Assembly (NCBI GenBank): GCA_023439045.1
Contig: JAEXOY010000013.1
Span: forward strand, 1-64,000
DNA from: Bacillota bacterium
GTDB lineage: Bacteria > Bacillota > Clostridia > Acetivibrionales > DSM-1351
Direction of reading: 5' to 3'
Length of the DNA: 64,000 bases
Of this stretch, positions 9,960 to 19,700 are shown piece after piece; the stretch's first letter is position 1, and every line of letters starts with the position of its first letter. The translations under genes and the position numbers were made by a program. The notes under the pieces were generated by a model. That model was not told the origin of the DNA. It searched no databases and was given only the letters and a program-made list of their open reading frames with translations.

Positions 9960-10011
9960 CTATTTGTAAAACCAAAATCCTTTCTTAAGGCCACTCAAAA
10001 GCACATGACAA

Positions 10012-11697
10012 TTATTCTTGCCTAGCTTCAAACTTTGCCTTATCTTCATTCCTAAGCTGAGCCCTCTTTATTTTTCCACCAATAGTCTTTGGTAATTCAT
10101 CAACGAATTCAATAATTCGTGGATACTTATATGGGGCAGTAACATTTTTAACGTATGTTTGAATATCCTTTCTTAATTCTTCCGATGGTGTATAGCCTTT
10201 TGCAAGAACGACAGTAGCCTTTACTACAGTACCTCTTACTACATCAGGCGCACCAGTAACAGCGCACTCAAGAACAGCCGCATGCTCTATCAAAGCACTT
10301 TCAACCTCAAAAGGACTGATTCTGTACCCAGAGGCCTTAATTACATCATCATTTCTTCCAACAAACCACAGATATCCATGCTCATCTCTATATACAACAT
10401 CACCCGTATGATACATTCCATCGTACCATACCCTGTCTGTTGCAGCTTTATCCTTGTAGTAGCTGCTAAATAAACCAGCTGGCTTATTTATATCCACGTC
10501 TCTTATTACTAGCTCTCCTTCTTCACCTGCCGGACATGACTTCCCAAACTCGTCCACAACATCAATATGATAAGCTGGATTTGGTTTACCCATTGCACCA
10601 GGGTCAATATCCAACCATTCGAAATTAGCAACCAGAACAGTGGTTTCAGTCTGACCAAACCCATTGAGAATTGGAATACCCGTCAGCTTTTTAAACCTAT
10701 TAAATATTTCAGGATTCAGCGGCTCACCAGCAGTAGAACAGTGAACCAGCTTTGATAAATTAAAACTTGTAATATCATGCTGAAGCAAAAATCTATATAT
10801 TGTAGGAGGTGCGCAGAAGGTCTTAACCTCATACTTTTCAAGTTTTTCTAACAGCTTAACAGGATCAAACCTATCCATATCATAGACAAACTGAACTGCT
10901 CCGCAAATCCACTGACCATAAAGCTTACCCCATGCGAACTTTGCCCAGCCTGAATCAGCAACGGTAATATGCAAACCATTCTCTTGTACCCTCTGCCAGT
11001 ATCTTGCCGTTACAATGTGACCAAGAGGGTAAGTAAAATCATGTACTGTCATTTTAGGCATTGCTGTGGTACCTGATGTGAAATAAATTATCATAGTATC
11101 ATTATTGTAGGTGTTTTTATCTCCCTCAGGCCTTACCCATTCACTGGATGTATCACTGAGCTCAGAATTGTAGTCTATCCACCCCTGCTTATGTCCGCAC
11201 ACTAGTATGAAACTTTCTACAGTTGGAGACTCTTCCTTTGCTGCTTCAACGTGTTCGATAATCTCTCCTTCATTGAAGGCAACAATAGCCTTAACCTCTG
11301 CAGCGTTATTTCTGTAAACTATGTCCTTCTTCATTAGCTGATTGGTAGAAGGAATAAAAATCGCGCCTATTTTGGATATTGCAAATGCAAAGAAGTAGAA
11401 TTCGTACCTTCTTTTTAATATAAGCATTACCTTATCGCCTTTTCTTATTCCCTTGGACACAAGAAAGTTAGCCGTTTTGTCAGACCAGTACTTAAGGTCA
11501 CTAAATGTAAACTTTTTCTCTTGCCCATTGTCATCGCACCAAACCAAAGCAAGCCTTTCAGGCTGCTCAATTGCATACCTGTCTATTATATCGTACGCAA
11601 AATTAAAGTTCTCTGGTATATTAAGTTCAAAATTCTGGCAAAAGTCCTCATAGGAAGTAAATTCCGTCTGTTTTAAGTATAGTGCTTCGTAACTCAT
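10012..11697 (-). CDS. AMP-forming acyl-CoA synthetase
   Basis: An adenylate-forming enzyme of the acetyl/medium-chain acyl-CoA synthetase branch (561 residues). It has the P-loop YFTSGTTAMPKM (about 204-215), the motif GFGQTE, the hinge YHTGDVVYRDEHGYLWFVGRNDD and the C-terminal catalytic Lys in KTIGGKIKR. It converts a carboxylic acid, ATP and CoA to acyl-CoA; the chain length cannot be read off. It lies 23 bases after the XRE-cupin regulator gene with its own GGAGG site, so the two are very likely one operon. Confidence 0.88.
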   Translation of the reverse strand: MSYEALYLKQTEFTSYEDFCQNFELNIPENFNFAYDIIDRYAIEQPERLALVWCDDNGQEKKFTFSDLKYWSDKTANFLVSKGIRKGDKVMLILKRRYEFYFFAFAISKIGAIFIPSTNQLMKKDIVYRNNAAEVKAIVAFNEGEIIEHVEAAKEESPTVESFILVCGHKQGWIDYNSELSDTSSEWVRPEGDKNTYNNDTMIIYFTSGTTAMPKMTVHDFTYPLGHIVTARYWQRVQENGLHITVADSGWAKFAWGKLYGQWICGAVQFVYDMDRFDPVKLLEKLEKYEVKTFCAPPTIYRFLLQHDITSFNLSKLVHCSTAGEPLNPEIFNRFKKLTGIPILNGFGQTETTVLVANFEWLDIDPGAMGKPNPAYHIDVVDEFGKSCPAGEEGELVIRDVDINKPAGLFSSYYKDKAATDRVWYDGMYHTGDVVYRDEHGYLWFVGRNDDVIKASGYRISPFEVESALIEHAAVLECAVTGAPDVVRGTVVKATVVLAKGYTPSEELRKDIQTYVKNVTAPYKYPRIIEFVDELPKTIGGKIKRAQLRNEDKAKFEARQE

Positions 11698-11720
11698 ATG
11701 TATTGCCTCCAGCTTTATTT

Positions 11721-12269
11721 TTAAAGTAGTATAATAGTGATAAATTTAGCTTCCTTGCCATCTAGTGCAAGCATCTTGTGTGGTATTGTAGAAGTGAAAT
11801 AAAGAGAATCCCCTGCTTCTAGTACATATTTCTCTTTACCAATAATTACTTCCATCCTTCCTTCCAAACAATAGTTGAATTCTTGACCTTTATGTGAAAC
11901 CATGTCTGGATTATTGTTTGGATCGAGTACAACTACCATGGGCTCAATTTTTCTATTGGAATATTTATAAGCTAAGCTTTCAAAGCTGTATTGGTCATAC
12001 CTTTCCACCTTCAGCCCTTCACCTTTCTTGACATAGCAAATATCATGAAGCTTTGGTGAAGTTCCTGTCATTATCTCTGTCATATCTACATGGTAATAAT
12101 CTGCGATTTCATACAAAATACTGACGGGAATATCGTCCTCTGCATTTTCATACTTTAAATATTCCTGCAGGCTAATGCTTATTGTTTTTGCGACTTCCTC
12201 CTCCGAGACTCCTGCAAGTAACCTTAAGCCCTTTATTCTGACAGCAATATCTTTAACCTTTTCATTCAT
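11721..12269 (-). CDS. XRE-family regulator with C-terminal cupin domain
   Basis: An N-terminal helix-turn-helix of the Xre/Cro type (about residues 9-64, with the VSEEEVAKTISIS recognition region) is joined to a C-terminal cupin barrel (about 105-180; HKGQEFNYCLEGRMEVIIG and GDSLYFTSTIPHK). Proteins of this layout sense small carboxylates or amino-acid derivatives and often control the adjacent catabolic gene. It precedes the acyl-CoA synthetase in the same direction, which suggests regulation by an acyl or carboxylate ligand. Confidence 0.85.
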   Translation of the reverse strand: MNEKVKDIAVRIKGLRLLAGVSEEEVAKTISISLQEYLKYENAEDDIPVSILYEIADYYHVDMTEIMTGTSPKLHDICYVKKGEGLKVERYDQYSFESLAYKYSNRKIEPMVVVLDPNNNPDMVSHKGQEFNYCLEGRMEVIIGKEKYVLEAGDSLYFTSTIPHKMLALDGKEAKFITIILL

Positions 12270-12385
12270 TTTTTATCCCGTCCTTTCCCAAATAATATTT
12301 TGATATTAGCATATGTATTAACTATAATCATTTCTAGAATCATTTATAAATATATGCCTCGTTATAATATATCTTATAATTAGAT

Positions 12386-12426
12386 AAAATAAAAGGGTGA
12401 TTAATGCCAGTACACACAAATCACCC
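12386..12426 (-). terminator. Intrinsic terminator downstream of the 96-residue membrane protein
   Basis: Perfect 8-base arms GGGTGATT (12395-12402) and AATCACCC (12419-12426) are followed on the minus strand by TTTTATTTTAT. It isolates the regulator/acyl-CoA synthetase operon from the genes upstream. Confidence 0.75.
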
Positions 12427-12554
12427 AATATTATATCATATTATAAAACCTAGGTATATTCCCTTTTTTTCGGTAATTAATAATTTGATGCCTTATCATA
12501 CCTGATGTGCATTATCAAATTAATTAATCATTTGCTCTATTCATATATATTAAT

Positions 12555-12845
12555 CTAATCTCGTACCTTTTCACGTATGGCAGGAAAAATCCAAAAACCT
12601 AAGGTCATAGATATTAAACACGCTGAGATACCAAACAACAGCGGTAATGAGCGGTAAAATAGCATTTTCAAGGTAACATCCGCCGCACTTTCAAAAAGAA
12701 TCACACTATTTATCAAGATATATGTAAAGAAAAATGCAATGCCAATCAACTGAAACACATAATGCTGAGGTAACAGGTTTACTACACATCCTGAAATAAG
12801 AATGATGACAAAAACTGCAATGGAATAAGAGAATGCTGCTGACAT
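12555..12845 (-). CDS. Small three-span membrane protein
   Basis: A 96-residue protein with three hydrophobic segments (about 5-25, 30-50, 66-88) and a charged C-terminal tail. No family is recognised. The ATG at 12845 has GGAGG six bases upstream, placed in the 3' arm of a hairpin. It follows another membrane protein gene, and the two may be co-transcribed. Confidence 0.7.
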   Translation of the reverse strand: MSAAFSYSIAVFVIILISGCVVNLLPQHYVFQLIGIAFFFTYILINSVILFESAADVTLKMLFYRSLPLLFGISACLISMTLGFWIFPAIREKVRD

Positions 12846-12892
12846 AAAAAACCTCCGCTCATTTTACAAATATTGTAATACGAGAGGAGGGT
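12846..12892 (-). terminator. Hairpin with T-run whose 3' arm holds the ribosome site of the next gene
   Basis: On the minus strand, arms CCTCCTCTC (12890-12882) and GAGCGGAGG (12860-12852) pair with one mismatch and are followed by TTTTTT running into the ATG at 12845. GGAGG inside the arm is the ribosome site of that gene. This is the same layout as at 2175-2228. Confidence 0.6.
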
Positions 12893-12920
12893 ATTTATCA
12901 ATTTATTTCTCAGCATTGCC

Positions 12921-13436
12921 TCAGATTTTGAGTCTTGGTTTAAGCCTTGCAGAATAAAATCTTATAAATAAGGTGTAGACATAATCATAAATAAAGAATA
13001 CCACCTCTAAGCCCACAGCTAGAATAATCAAAGGTAATTCTATTTGTGCTTCACTAAGCAAAAACTCTTTTGCAAAAAACAAACCCAAAAACAAGCATAT
13101 ATTAAAATAAGCAAGCTTAATTATATATTCAAATACCCTATTATGAGTCTTCTCAGAATAAAACTTAATAAGCCCGTATACACCGAAGAAAATTATATAG
13201 GGTATAACCCCTAGCCTTGGGACAAGAAGTACCGATAAAAGGCTGGACGCTATATAGAACGCCCACGCAAACTTTAAACCCGACTCTATAATAATAACAG
13301 ACAGAAATAAAGAGCTAAGTGCATAAAATGTAAGTCTACTGGTAGGAAGGCTGGCCGCAAGAAAAACACATATAATTGCAAAAGCCAACAGTATACCGCT
13401 TAGAGCTAACTTTTTTACTTGAGTTCTTTCTCTCAT
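12921..13436 (-). CDS. Multi-span membrane protein of unknown function
   Basis: A 171-residue protein with about five hydrophobic segments spread over the whole length and a basic C-terminus (ARLKPRLKI). The size and layout recall small ECF-type substrate-binding components, but no diagnostic motif is seen, so no function is assigned. The ATG at 13436 has AAAGGA nine bases upstream. It lies 19 bases after the J-domain gene on the same strand. Confidence 0.72.
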   Translation of the reverse strand: MRERTQVKKLALSGILLAFAIICVFLAASLPTSRLTFYALSSLFLSVIIIESGLKFAWAFYIASSLLSVLLVPRLGVIPYIIFFGVYGLIKFYSEKTHNRVFEYIIKLAYFNICLFLGLFFAKEFLLSEAQIELPLIILAVGLEVVFFIYDYVYTLFIRFYSARLKPRLKI

Positions 13437-13455
13437 CGAACTATTCCTTTCTTGC

Positions 13456-14103
13456 TTAACAGCAGGATATTATATCACCGCCGCAGCATTCGCAGCAGGA
13501 ATCAGCACACCAAAGAGTAGTGCAGCAGTCACAGAAGCTCATTCCCTGACCATAACCTCTGCCATAAGCATTTCCCCTGTACATATTGTTATTTGTGTTG
13601 AGTCTGTTAAGAGTGTCTCTATATTCATAATTTGAAGGGTCCATATTTACAGCTTGTCTTATATTCATTATTGCTTCATTGTACCAGCCCTTTTTCATGA
13701 AAATAAGACCTTTGAGATAGAACCATTCAGCATTTCTAGTAGGTTCATTTTCCAGAAGTGATTCGGCAGCAGAAATGTTACCGTTGTTTATATACATTCT
13801 AATCTGCCTAAAAGTCTCAGAACCACCAGAGCTTGCCCCGCCATAATTGCTAGCATTAGTTTGTCCATTAAAACCGCCACTTCTGCCTGACCATCCATTA
13901 CTGGATTTAGATGTTTGATTCTTTGAGCTTAAATATTCATAAGCCTGATTTACCTCTTTTAGCTTTTCTTCTGCAAGCTTTGAAAGTGGATTATCCTGGT
14001 ACTGATCGGGATGATATTTCTTTACTAGCTCTCTATATGCCTTTTTAATTTCTTCTTCAGATGCACCCTCTTTGATGCCAAGCACCTCATATGGATTTCT
14101 CAT
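13456..14103 (-). CDS. J-domain protein with TPR-like region and Cys-rich tail
   Basis: The N-terminal J domain (about 1-63) has the HPD motif at residues 31-33, so it should stimulate an Hsp70 ATPase. A Gly/Ser/Asn-rich linker, a TPR-like pair of helices (about 105-165, with AEWFYLKGLIFMKKGW) and a C-terminal tail with ten or so cysteines (CDCC, CADSCCECCGG) follow. No DnaJ zinc-finger domain of the CxxCxGxG type is present. ATG at 14103 is preferred to GTG at 14112 because GAGGAG is too close to the latter. It overlaps the upstream DUF5685 gene by 17 bases, showing tight coupling. Confidence 0.88.
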   Translation of the reverse strand: MRNPYEVLGIKEGASEEEIKKAYRELVKKYHPDQYQDNPLSKLAEEKLKEVNQAYEYLSSKNQTSKSSNGWSGRSGGFNGQTNASNYGGASSGGSETFRQIRMYINNGNISAAESLLENEPTRNAEWFYLKGLIFMKKGWYNEAIMNIRQAVNMDPSNYEYRDTLNRLNTNNNMYRGNAYGRGYGQGMSFCDCCTTLWCADSCCECCGGDIISCC

Positions 14104-14965
14104 CTTTTCCACAACTCCTCTTACACATTATTTTCTCAGTTTTTCTAAGCATACCCATATAGAGTATGTTTTCTAAAATTTCCTTGTTTTCTTTACATCC
14201 AAGCAGCTCAAATGCTTTCGATGCCTCACTTAAGCAATACAGTAAAATAAATTCTATATCTTTTTCTATTGTCTTTTTGAACTGGAGTATATCCTTACCA
14301 TCAAACTTGTATTGCATTAATATAGGGTTATAGCTACCTGATTTAAAGTCTTCCTCCAAGTCATCAAATGCGTCAATTAAATAAATCCATTTCCCAATAT
14401 TATAGCCCATCCATCTGAGCACCTGTCTTGCTTCATCATCAACTGCATCATAATCCAAAACTGACTCCATTAGCTTTGCAAACGGTTCGCATGCCATATC
14501 AATAGAATCACATTTGTTCTTTTCTAATATTGAAAGTTCATTTATTCTCTGGTTTATTATAGCACACTTATCAGGGTATACTGTTGTTAATTTTTTATAA
14601 ACTTTTCTTAGTGTTAGCATTGCTGAAGCCGCTAAAACTGATTTATCATCATTCCATTTATCCTTCAAATTAAAGTACGCAAGAATTATATTTATGTCGG
14701 ATGCATAATCAATTATTTCATTTTTTGTAACAAAAAATTTTTTTGTAGGATGAACAAAGCATCTTTGTTTTGTAAGGCTAGTATTGATATTTAAAACAGA
14801 ACCTAGCAAGAGGGCCATAAATGCAGCATCGTACGTTAAAGTCATTCTTTTAATATGACCATGTCTCTTGCCAATTGATTTACAAACCCCACAATAATAA
14901 GCCTTGTACACATCATATTCTCTTATTTTTAATTCCGGCTTTTCCGGAGTGATATATCCAAACAT
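14087..14965 (-). CDS. DUF5685-family protein
   Basis: The start (MFGYITPEKPEL, then YYCGVCKSIGKRHGH) is the hallmark of the DUF5685 family, known from Clostridia and of unknown function. The protein is 292 residues, mostly helical, with Cys at about 29, 32 and 69 and no signal peptide or membrane segment. The gene overlaps the J-domain gene, a pairing seen in other Clostridia, which suggests that the two act together. Confidence 0.85.
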   Translation of the reverse strand: MFGYITPEKPELKIREYDVYKAYYCGVCKSIGKRHGHIKRMTLTYDAAFMALLLGSVLNINTSLTKQRCFVHPTKKFFVTKNEIIDYASDINIILAYFNLKDKWNDDKSVLAASAMLTLRKVYKKLTTVYPDKCAIINQRINELSILEKNKCDSIDMACEPFAKLMESVLDYDAVDDEARQVLRWMGYNIGKWIYLIDAFDDLEEDFKSGSYNPILMQYKFDGKDILQFKKTIEKDIEFILLYCLSEASKAFELLGCKENKEILENILYMGMLRKTEKIMCKRSCGKDEKSI

Positions 14966-14987
14966 TTTTTTCTCCAGTAATATTTAA

Positions 14988-15006
14988 GGTACACATAAAG
15001 TGTACC
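14988..15006 (-). terminator. Hairpin between pgsA and the DUF5685 gene
   Basis: Perfect 7-base arms GGTACAC and GTGTACC enclose a 5-base loop. The tail is only TTAAATATT, so this is a weak terminator or an RNA stability element. Confidence 0.45.
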
Positions 15007-15027
15007 CTATAAACCTAAATTACAATA

Positions 15028-15600
15028 TTAAATATTTGTATTACTATGACTATCGTGATAATTTCTAGAAATTCTGACATATATGACAACATACATCACA
15101 AATGCAAATAATGTACACAATACTGCTAAGCCAATAGATATATTTGCTGCTGATGTCGTATACTTATTAATTAATAGGTCCATCTTAAATATTATAGTTG
15201 CTAAAATTGCAAAATAGAAAATAACAGTTGCCATTTTTCCGTACCAGTTTGCGCCGATAACGGTCTTTCCTTTTTTATACAGCATTATTCCACCCAACAT
15301 CATCAAAAATTCCTTTCCTACTACGATAATAGGCACTATTACAGGAATAAACTGATGATATGTTAGCAAAACAAGTGCTGTGATTTGCATTAATTTGTCA
15401 GCTAAAGGATCAAAAACTTTTCCCCATTTTGTAACAAGATTATACTTTCTTGCTATGTACCCGTCCAGTACATCGGTAGCTCCTCCTGCTGCAAATAAAA
15501 TTATACCCGCAGTGTAGTTTTCCAAAAATAAAAAGTACCCTAGGAAAGGAACCATTAAAAGTCTTAATGCTGTTAATATATTCGGAATATTCTTTGTCAC
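15028..15600 (-). CDS. pgsA: CDP-diacylglycerol-glycerol-3-phosphate 3-phosphatidyltransferase
   Basis: A membrane enzyme of phosphatidylglycerol synthesis. The CDP-alcohol phosphatidyltransferase motif is complete: DG-x2-AR-x8-G-x3-D-x3-D around residues 45-67 (DGYIARK ... GKVFDPLAD). Hydrophobic segments fill the rest. The start is probably GTG at 15600, with AGGTGG at good distance, rather than TTG at 15603. It is followed by the hairpin and the DUF5685 gene. Confidence 0.92.
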   Translation of the reverse strand: MTKNIPNILTALRLLMVPFLGYFLFLENYTAGIILFAAGGATDVLDGYIARKYNLVTKWGKVFDPLADKLMQITALVLLTYHQFIPVIVPIIVVGKEFLMMLGGIMLYKKGKTVIGANWYGKMATVIFYFAILATIIFKMDLLINKYTTSAANISIGLAVLCTLFAFVMYVVIYVRISRNYHDSHSNTNI

Positions 15601-15699
15601 CAACTCACCACCTGATTACCATATAAATGGAATAAAAAGCAAACTTAGTTTACCACAAACCATTACTATAATGCAAGCAATTACTCCATGTTGTCAATT

Positions 15700-16116
15700 T
15701 CATGCATTTTGGCTGATAATACTGTAAAGCTCCGGATAAATTTTGCTTAGATTGATAGGTTTAAGATTAGTATTTGTCCATACGTGTATTGTTTCCCCTG
15801 TAGTAATAGGTTTATTCATGTTGTCTAATTTATAGACCTCATAATAAAAATTGAGTTTTGCTTTTGAAAACTCTTTTACACTTGTTCTAACGATTATCTT
15901 ATCCTCATACATAGCAGGGTTAATATACTTTGCCTTTAGCTCTAACAATGGGAGCATTATTCCTTTTGCTTCAATATCGGAATACGTAAAGCCCCATTTT
16001 TTTATAAACTCTGTTCTGCCTGCTTCAAACCAAATGGGATAATTTGAATGATGTACTATTCCCATTTTGTCGGTTTCTGCATATCTTACAATAAGATCAG
16101 TATCTACGTAAAACAT
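15700..16116 (-). CDS. YbgC/4HBT-type acyl-CoA thioesterase
   Basis: A hot-dog fold thioesterase of 138 residues. The YbgC motif VRYAETDKMGIVHHSNYPIW with its catalytic Asp lies at residues 9-28. The family hydrolyses short- or medium-chain acyl-CoA. GGAAAG sits before the ATG. It follows the mtrB pair, separated by a terminator-like hairpin. Confidence 0.85.
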   Translation of the reverse strand: MFYVDTDLIVRYAETDKMGIVHHSNYPIWFEAGRTEFIKKWGFTYSDIEAKGIMLPLLELKAKYINPAMYEDKIIVRTSVKEFSKAKLNFYYEVYKLDNMNKPITTGETIHVWTNTNLKPINLSKIYPELYSIISQNA

Positions 16117-16141
16117 CTTGCTTTCCTTTCATGTTAATATA

Positions 16142-16187
16142 AATAATAAAACCCTCGAGCAGTTGTGATGCACGAGGACTTATTATT
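16142..16187 (-). terminator. Terminator after the mtrB-linked small gene
   Basis: Arms AATAATA...CCTCG and CGAGG...TATTATT form an extended stem after the 65-residue gene; the stem base overlaps its stop codon (16186-16188). The T-content after the stem is modest. Confidence 0.5.
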
Positions 16188-16383
16188 AATAACCTTTTTC
16201 AATGATAACACTATGTGCCTCTTCAATTTCAGCTTCCGGTACAAGTACTTCAAAATAATTGTCATTGTTTTCAACATTCTTACTAATTGCTCTTAGCTTA
16301 ACTAAAATACCTTCTTTAGACAAAATCTCTTGAAGTTGGTTGGCAACATCTTTGCTCTGAGCCATATAAACAACTGTCCACAT
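16186..16383 (-). CDS. Small DUF2007-like protein downstream of mtrB
   Basis: A 65-residue cytosolic protein (begins MWTVVYMAQS, ends HSVIIEKGY) with alternating beta and helix segments that resembles the DUF2007 putative signal-transducing family, which is weakly defined. It starts 24 bases after mtrB with GGAAAGG upstream, so it is co-transcribed with it. No function is known. Because the TRAP protein is its only operon partner, a role with TRAP or in amino-acid sensing is possible but unproven. Confidence 0.7.
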   Translation of the reverse strand: MWTVVYMAQSKDVANQLQEILSKEGILVKLRAISKNVENNDNYFEVLVPEAEIEEAHSVIIEKGY

Positions 16384-16407
16384 TATGTCAACACTACCTT
16401 TCCATTG

Positions 16408-16647
16408 TTATTCACCGCATTGAATTGTTCCATATTTACAATAAATAGTAGCCTTACCACGAATTTTAATAGCAGAAGTATTTTCTGTAAACTGAGCCAG
16501 TAATACCTCTCCCCTATCAAGTTTTTCTGTGTGGTGGAACTTGGTATCACGGCCTCTGGTAAGGCCAATAATTGTTACACCATTTTCTTGAGCTTTAACA
16601 GCCACGTATTCTCCAGAAATTTTATCTCCAAGGTTGTCCATATTCAT
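16408..16647 (-). CDS. mtrB: Tryptophan RNA-binding attenuation protein TRAP (MtrB)
   Basis: A close homologue of Bacillus TRAP, the 11-mer ring that binds (G/U)AG repeats in RNA when loaded with tryptophan. The core GLTRGRDTKFHH...EKLDRGE...NTSAIKIRG is conserved. The RNA-binding Lys37, Lys56 and Arg58 (Bacillus numbering) and tryptophan-pocket Thr25 and Ser53 are all kept. The ATG at 16647 is chosen because GGAAGGA lies seven bases upstream; a TTG at 16662 would overlap that site. No trp operon, no anti-TRAP gene and no run of GAG/UAG triplets was found in this window. Confidence 0.93.
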   Translation of the reverse strand: MNMDNLGDKISGEYVAVKAQENGVTIIGLTRGRDTKFHHTEKLDRGEVLLAQFTENTSAIKIRGKATIYCKYGTIQCGE

Positions 16648-16681
16648 AGTCCATCCTTCCAAATATCACTTGTCGAAACTA

Positions 16682-16710
16682 ATATTATATTATTTTGCAT
16701 TAAAAATCAA
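16682..16710 (-). promoter_or_regulatory. Likely mtrB promoter
   Basis: The minus strand has TTGATT (16710-16705), a 17-base spacer and TAATAT (16687-16682), with an overlapping TATAAT at 15-base spacing. It sits 35 bases before the mtrB ATG, just after the dnaE stop region. Confidence 0.5.
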
Positions 16711-16731
16711 TAATTTCATCATAAAGTAGGA

Positions 16732-19700
16732 CTACTGTTTAATTTCTACATTTTCTTGCCCAAATCTTTCATTAAGCTCGTTCAGAAAAGTGTCATTAAT
16801 GCTTACCCAATACGCCCTTTCAAGACGTTTGTATTGGGTCTCTCCATAGCGCATAATATATGTGGGTATATTTCCCGAAAAATATCTAAATAGTGCCCTT
16901 AAGGATGATGCCTGTTGCCTTTCTAGTTGTTGAGGAAATCTGATATAAATACCATGTTGATTTTCAGCTGTAACATTGTTTTGTGTTCCAGCATTGCCAT
17001 TTCTGTGTTCTCCTCTTTGTCTACCTCCAGATGTTTTGGAAGACGCAAGTAATGGTGCGTCCTTGATAGGAACAACCTCCTCGCAAATAATCTTAGGCTG
17101 TTCATCCTCTTTAATGCTAATTCTACCTTTAACAGCGATTATGTTCTCTGTTTCTAATAGATAGGAAAATTTCTCAAAAATTGTAGGGAACACAATTAAC
17201 TCCATGGTTCCAAATAAATCCTCTAGTGCAATAAATGCCATCAAGCTGTTACTCTTGGTAGTTTTAGTCTTTCTCGATGTAACAATACCACCAACTATAA
17301 CTCTCATGTTATCACTTAGCTTTGTATTTGTTAGTCCTTCCTCCATGACTTGATCTTCGCCGCTATGAATCAAATCTATACTGTAGAGACTAACATTTTC
17401 CTTGAGAATCTTCTGATACTCACTTAATGGGTGACCCGAGACAAATAATCCCAGCATTTCTTTTTCCATTGCAAGGAGTACCTTTTGGGGATACTCTTCT
17501 ATATCTGGATATTCTTCAACTAGTGCCTCCTCTTTTTCAGGCATCATATCAAAAATAGAAAGTTGGCCTTCCATATGCTTTTTTCTTGCCTGTCCAATAC
17601 TGTCGAGAAACTTTTCATAAACAGCAATGAGCTTGGATCTGAATATGTTTAAAGAATCAAAGGCCCCGCTTTTAATTAAACTTTCTATACACCTTTTATT
17701 TATTTCTCGTCCTTCTACCCTTTGACAGAAATCCATAAAGGAAATAAATTTGCCATTGAGCTCTCTTTCCTGCTTTATTGCCAGTATGGCATTTTCTCCA
17801 ACATTTTTTACAGCTGCTAGTCCAAAGCGTATCTTGCCATCTGAAACAGTGAACTTTACACTACTCTCATTGATATCAGGAGGAAGCACCTGTATATTCA
17901 TCTGCTTACACTCATTAACATATTGAGATACCTTATCGCTGCTTCCCAAAAAACTATTGAGAGAGGCTGCCAAAAACTCAACTGGATAGTACCTCTTGAG
18001 CCAGGCAGTCTGATAAGCAACTACTGCATATGCTGCTGCATGGGATTTATTAAAAGCATAGCTCGCAAAGTCCATCATTTCATCAAATATTTTATTTGCT
18101 GTTATCTCGTCAACACCGTTATTTATAGCACCCTTAACAGCTACAGTACCATCCTCTTCTTTTATACCATAAATAAAGTTTTTTCTTTCCTGTTCCATGA
18201 CAGAAATCTTCTTCTTTGACATTGCACGTCTAACAAGGTCAGATCTGCCCATTGAGTAACCTGCCAGCTCACGTACAATCTGCATTACCTGCTCCTGATA
18301 TACCATACAGCCATAGGTAACATTAAGAATATTCTCCAAAAGAGGATGATGATATTTGATAAGCTTAGGGTTATTCTTATTTTTAATATACCTTGGAATT
18401 TGATCCATCGGGCCCGGTCTGTATAACGATATTCCCGCAATTATATCCTCTAGAGAGCTAGGCTGCAATTCCTTCATAAACTGTGTCATTCCAGCACTTT
18501 CAAGCTGGAATATCCCAGCTGTACGACCTTCTCCGATCATTTTATATACTTCACTGTCATCATAATCAATTTTGTTGATATCAATATCCTTGCCTGAGGA
18601 GTGTTGCGCCAGATGTACGGCGTCCCTAATAACAGTAAGCGTTCTCAGTCCAAGAAAATCCATTTTTAAAAGGCCCAGTTCTTCCAACAAAGTCATGGGG
18701 AATTGCGTAGTAACACTGCTTTCATTTAATTGAAGCGGTACATATTCCACAATTGGTTCCTTTGATATAACTACACCTGCGGCATGGGTTGAAGCATGCC
18801 TTGGCATACCTTCCAAGCTTAAAGCATAGTCAATAAGCTGAGCGATTTGCTCACTCTCCTCATATTTCTTCTTTAGTTCCGGATTAAGCTCCAATGCTTT
18901 GTTAATTGTCATTCCGATTGCAAAAGGAATCATCTTTGCTATTTGGTCAACGTCAGAATAAGGTATGTCAAGAGCACGTCCTACATCCCGAATTGCTCCT
19001 CTAGCGGCCATTGTTCCAAACGTAATAATCTGCGCAACCTTGTCCTTCCCATACTTCCTAACAACATAATCTATTACCTCCTGCCTTCTTTCATAACAGA
19101 AGTCTATATCTATGTCAGGCATGCTAATTCTTTCAGGATTCAAGAAGCGCTCAAAGAGCAAATTGTATTTCAACGGGTCAATACTGGTTATACCCAAGCA
19201 ATAAGAAACAAGGCTGCCAGCAGCAGAACCTCTGCCCGGTCCAACCATGATATCATTTTCTCTGGCGTATCTGATAAAGTCCCAAACAATTAAGAAATAG
19301 TCAACATAACCCATTTTTTCAATTACATCCAGCTCGTAAAAGAGTCTATTATCGATGTCGGCATCATGTTCCTCACCATATCGTTCAGATAATCCCTTTA
19401 AACATTGCATTTTGAGGTATTCAAAGGGTTCATACCCTTCTGGAACGTCAAATGCAGGTAAATGAAGCTTTCCAAATTCCAACTCAACATTGCACTGCTG
19501 AGCTATTTTCACAGTATTCTCCAAAGCTTCAGGTACATTTTCAAAATTGGAACGCATTTCTTCAGGAGATTTTACATATACCTCATCAGTATTAAACTTC
19601 ATTCTGTTATCATCATTAATTGTTTTACCAGTCTGAATGCACATTAAGATTTCATGCGGTTTTGATGATTCTCTTGTTAAAAAATGTACGTCATTAGTAG

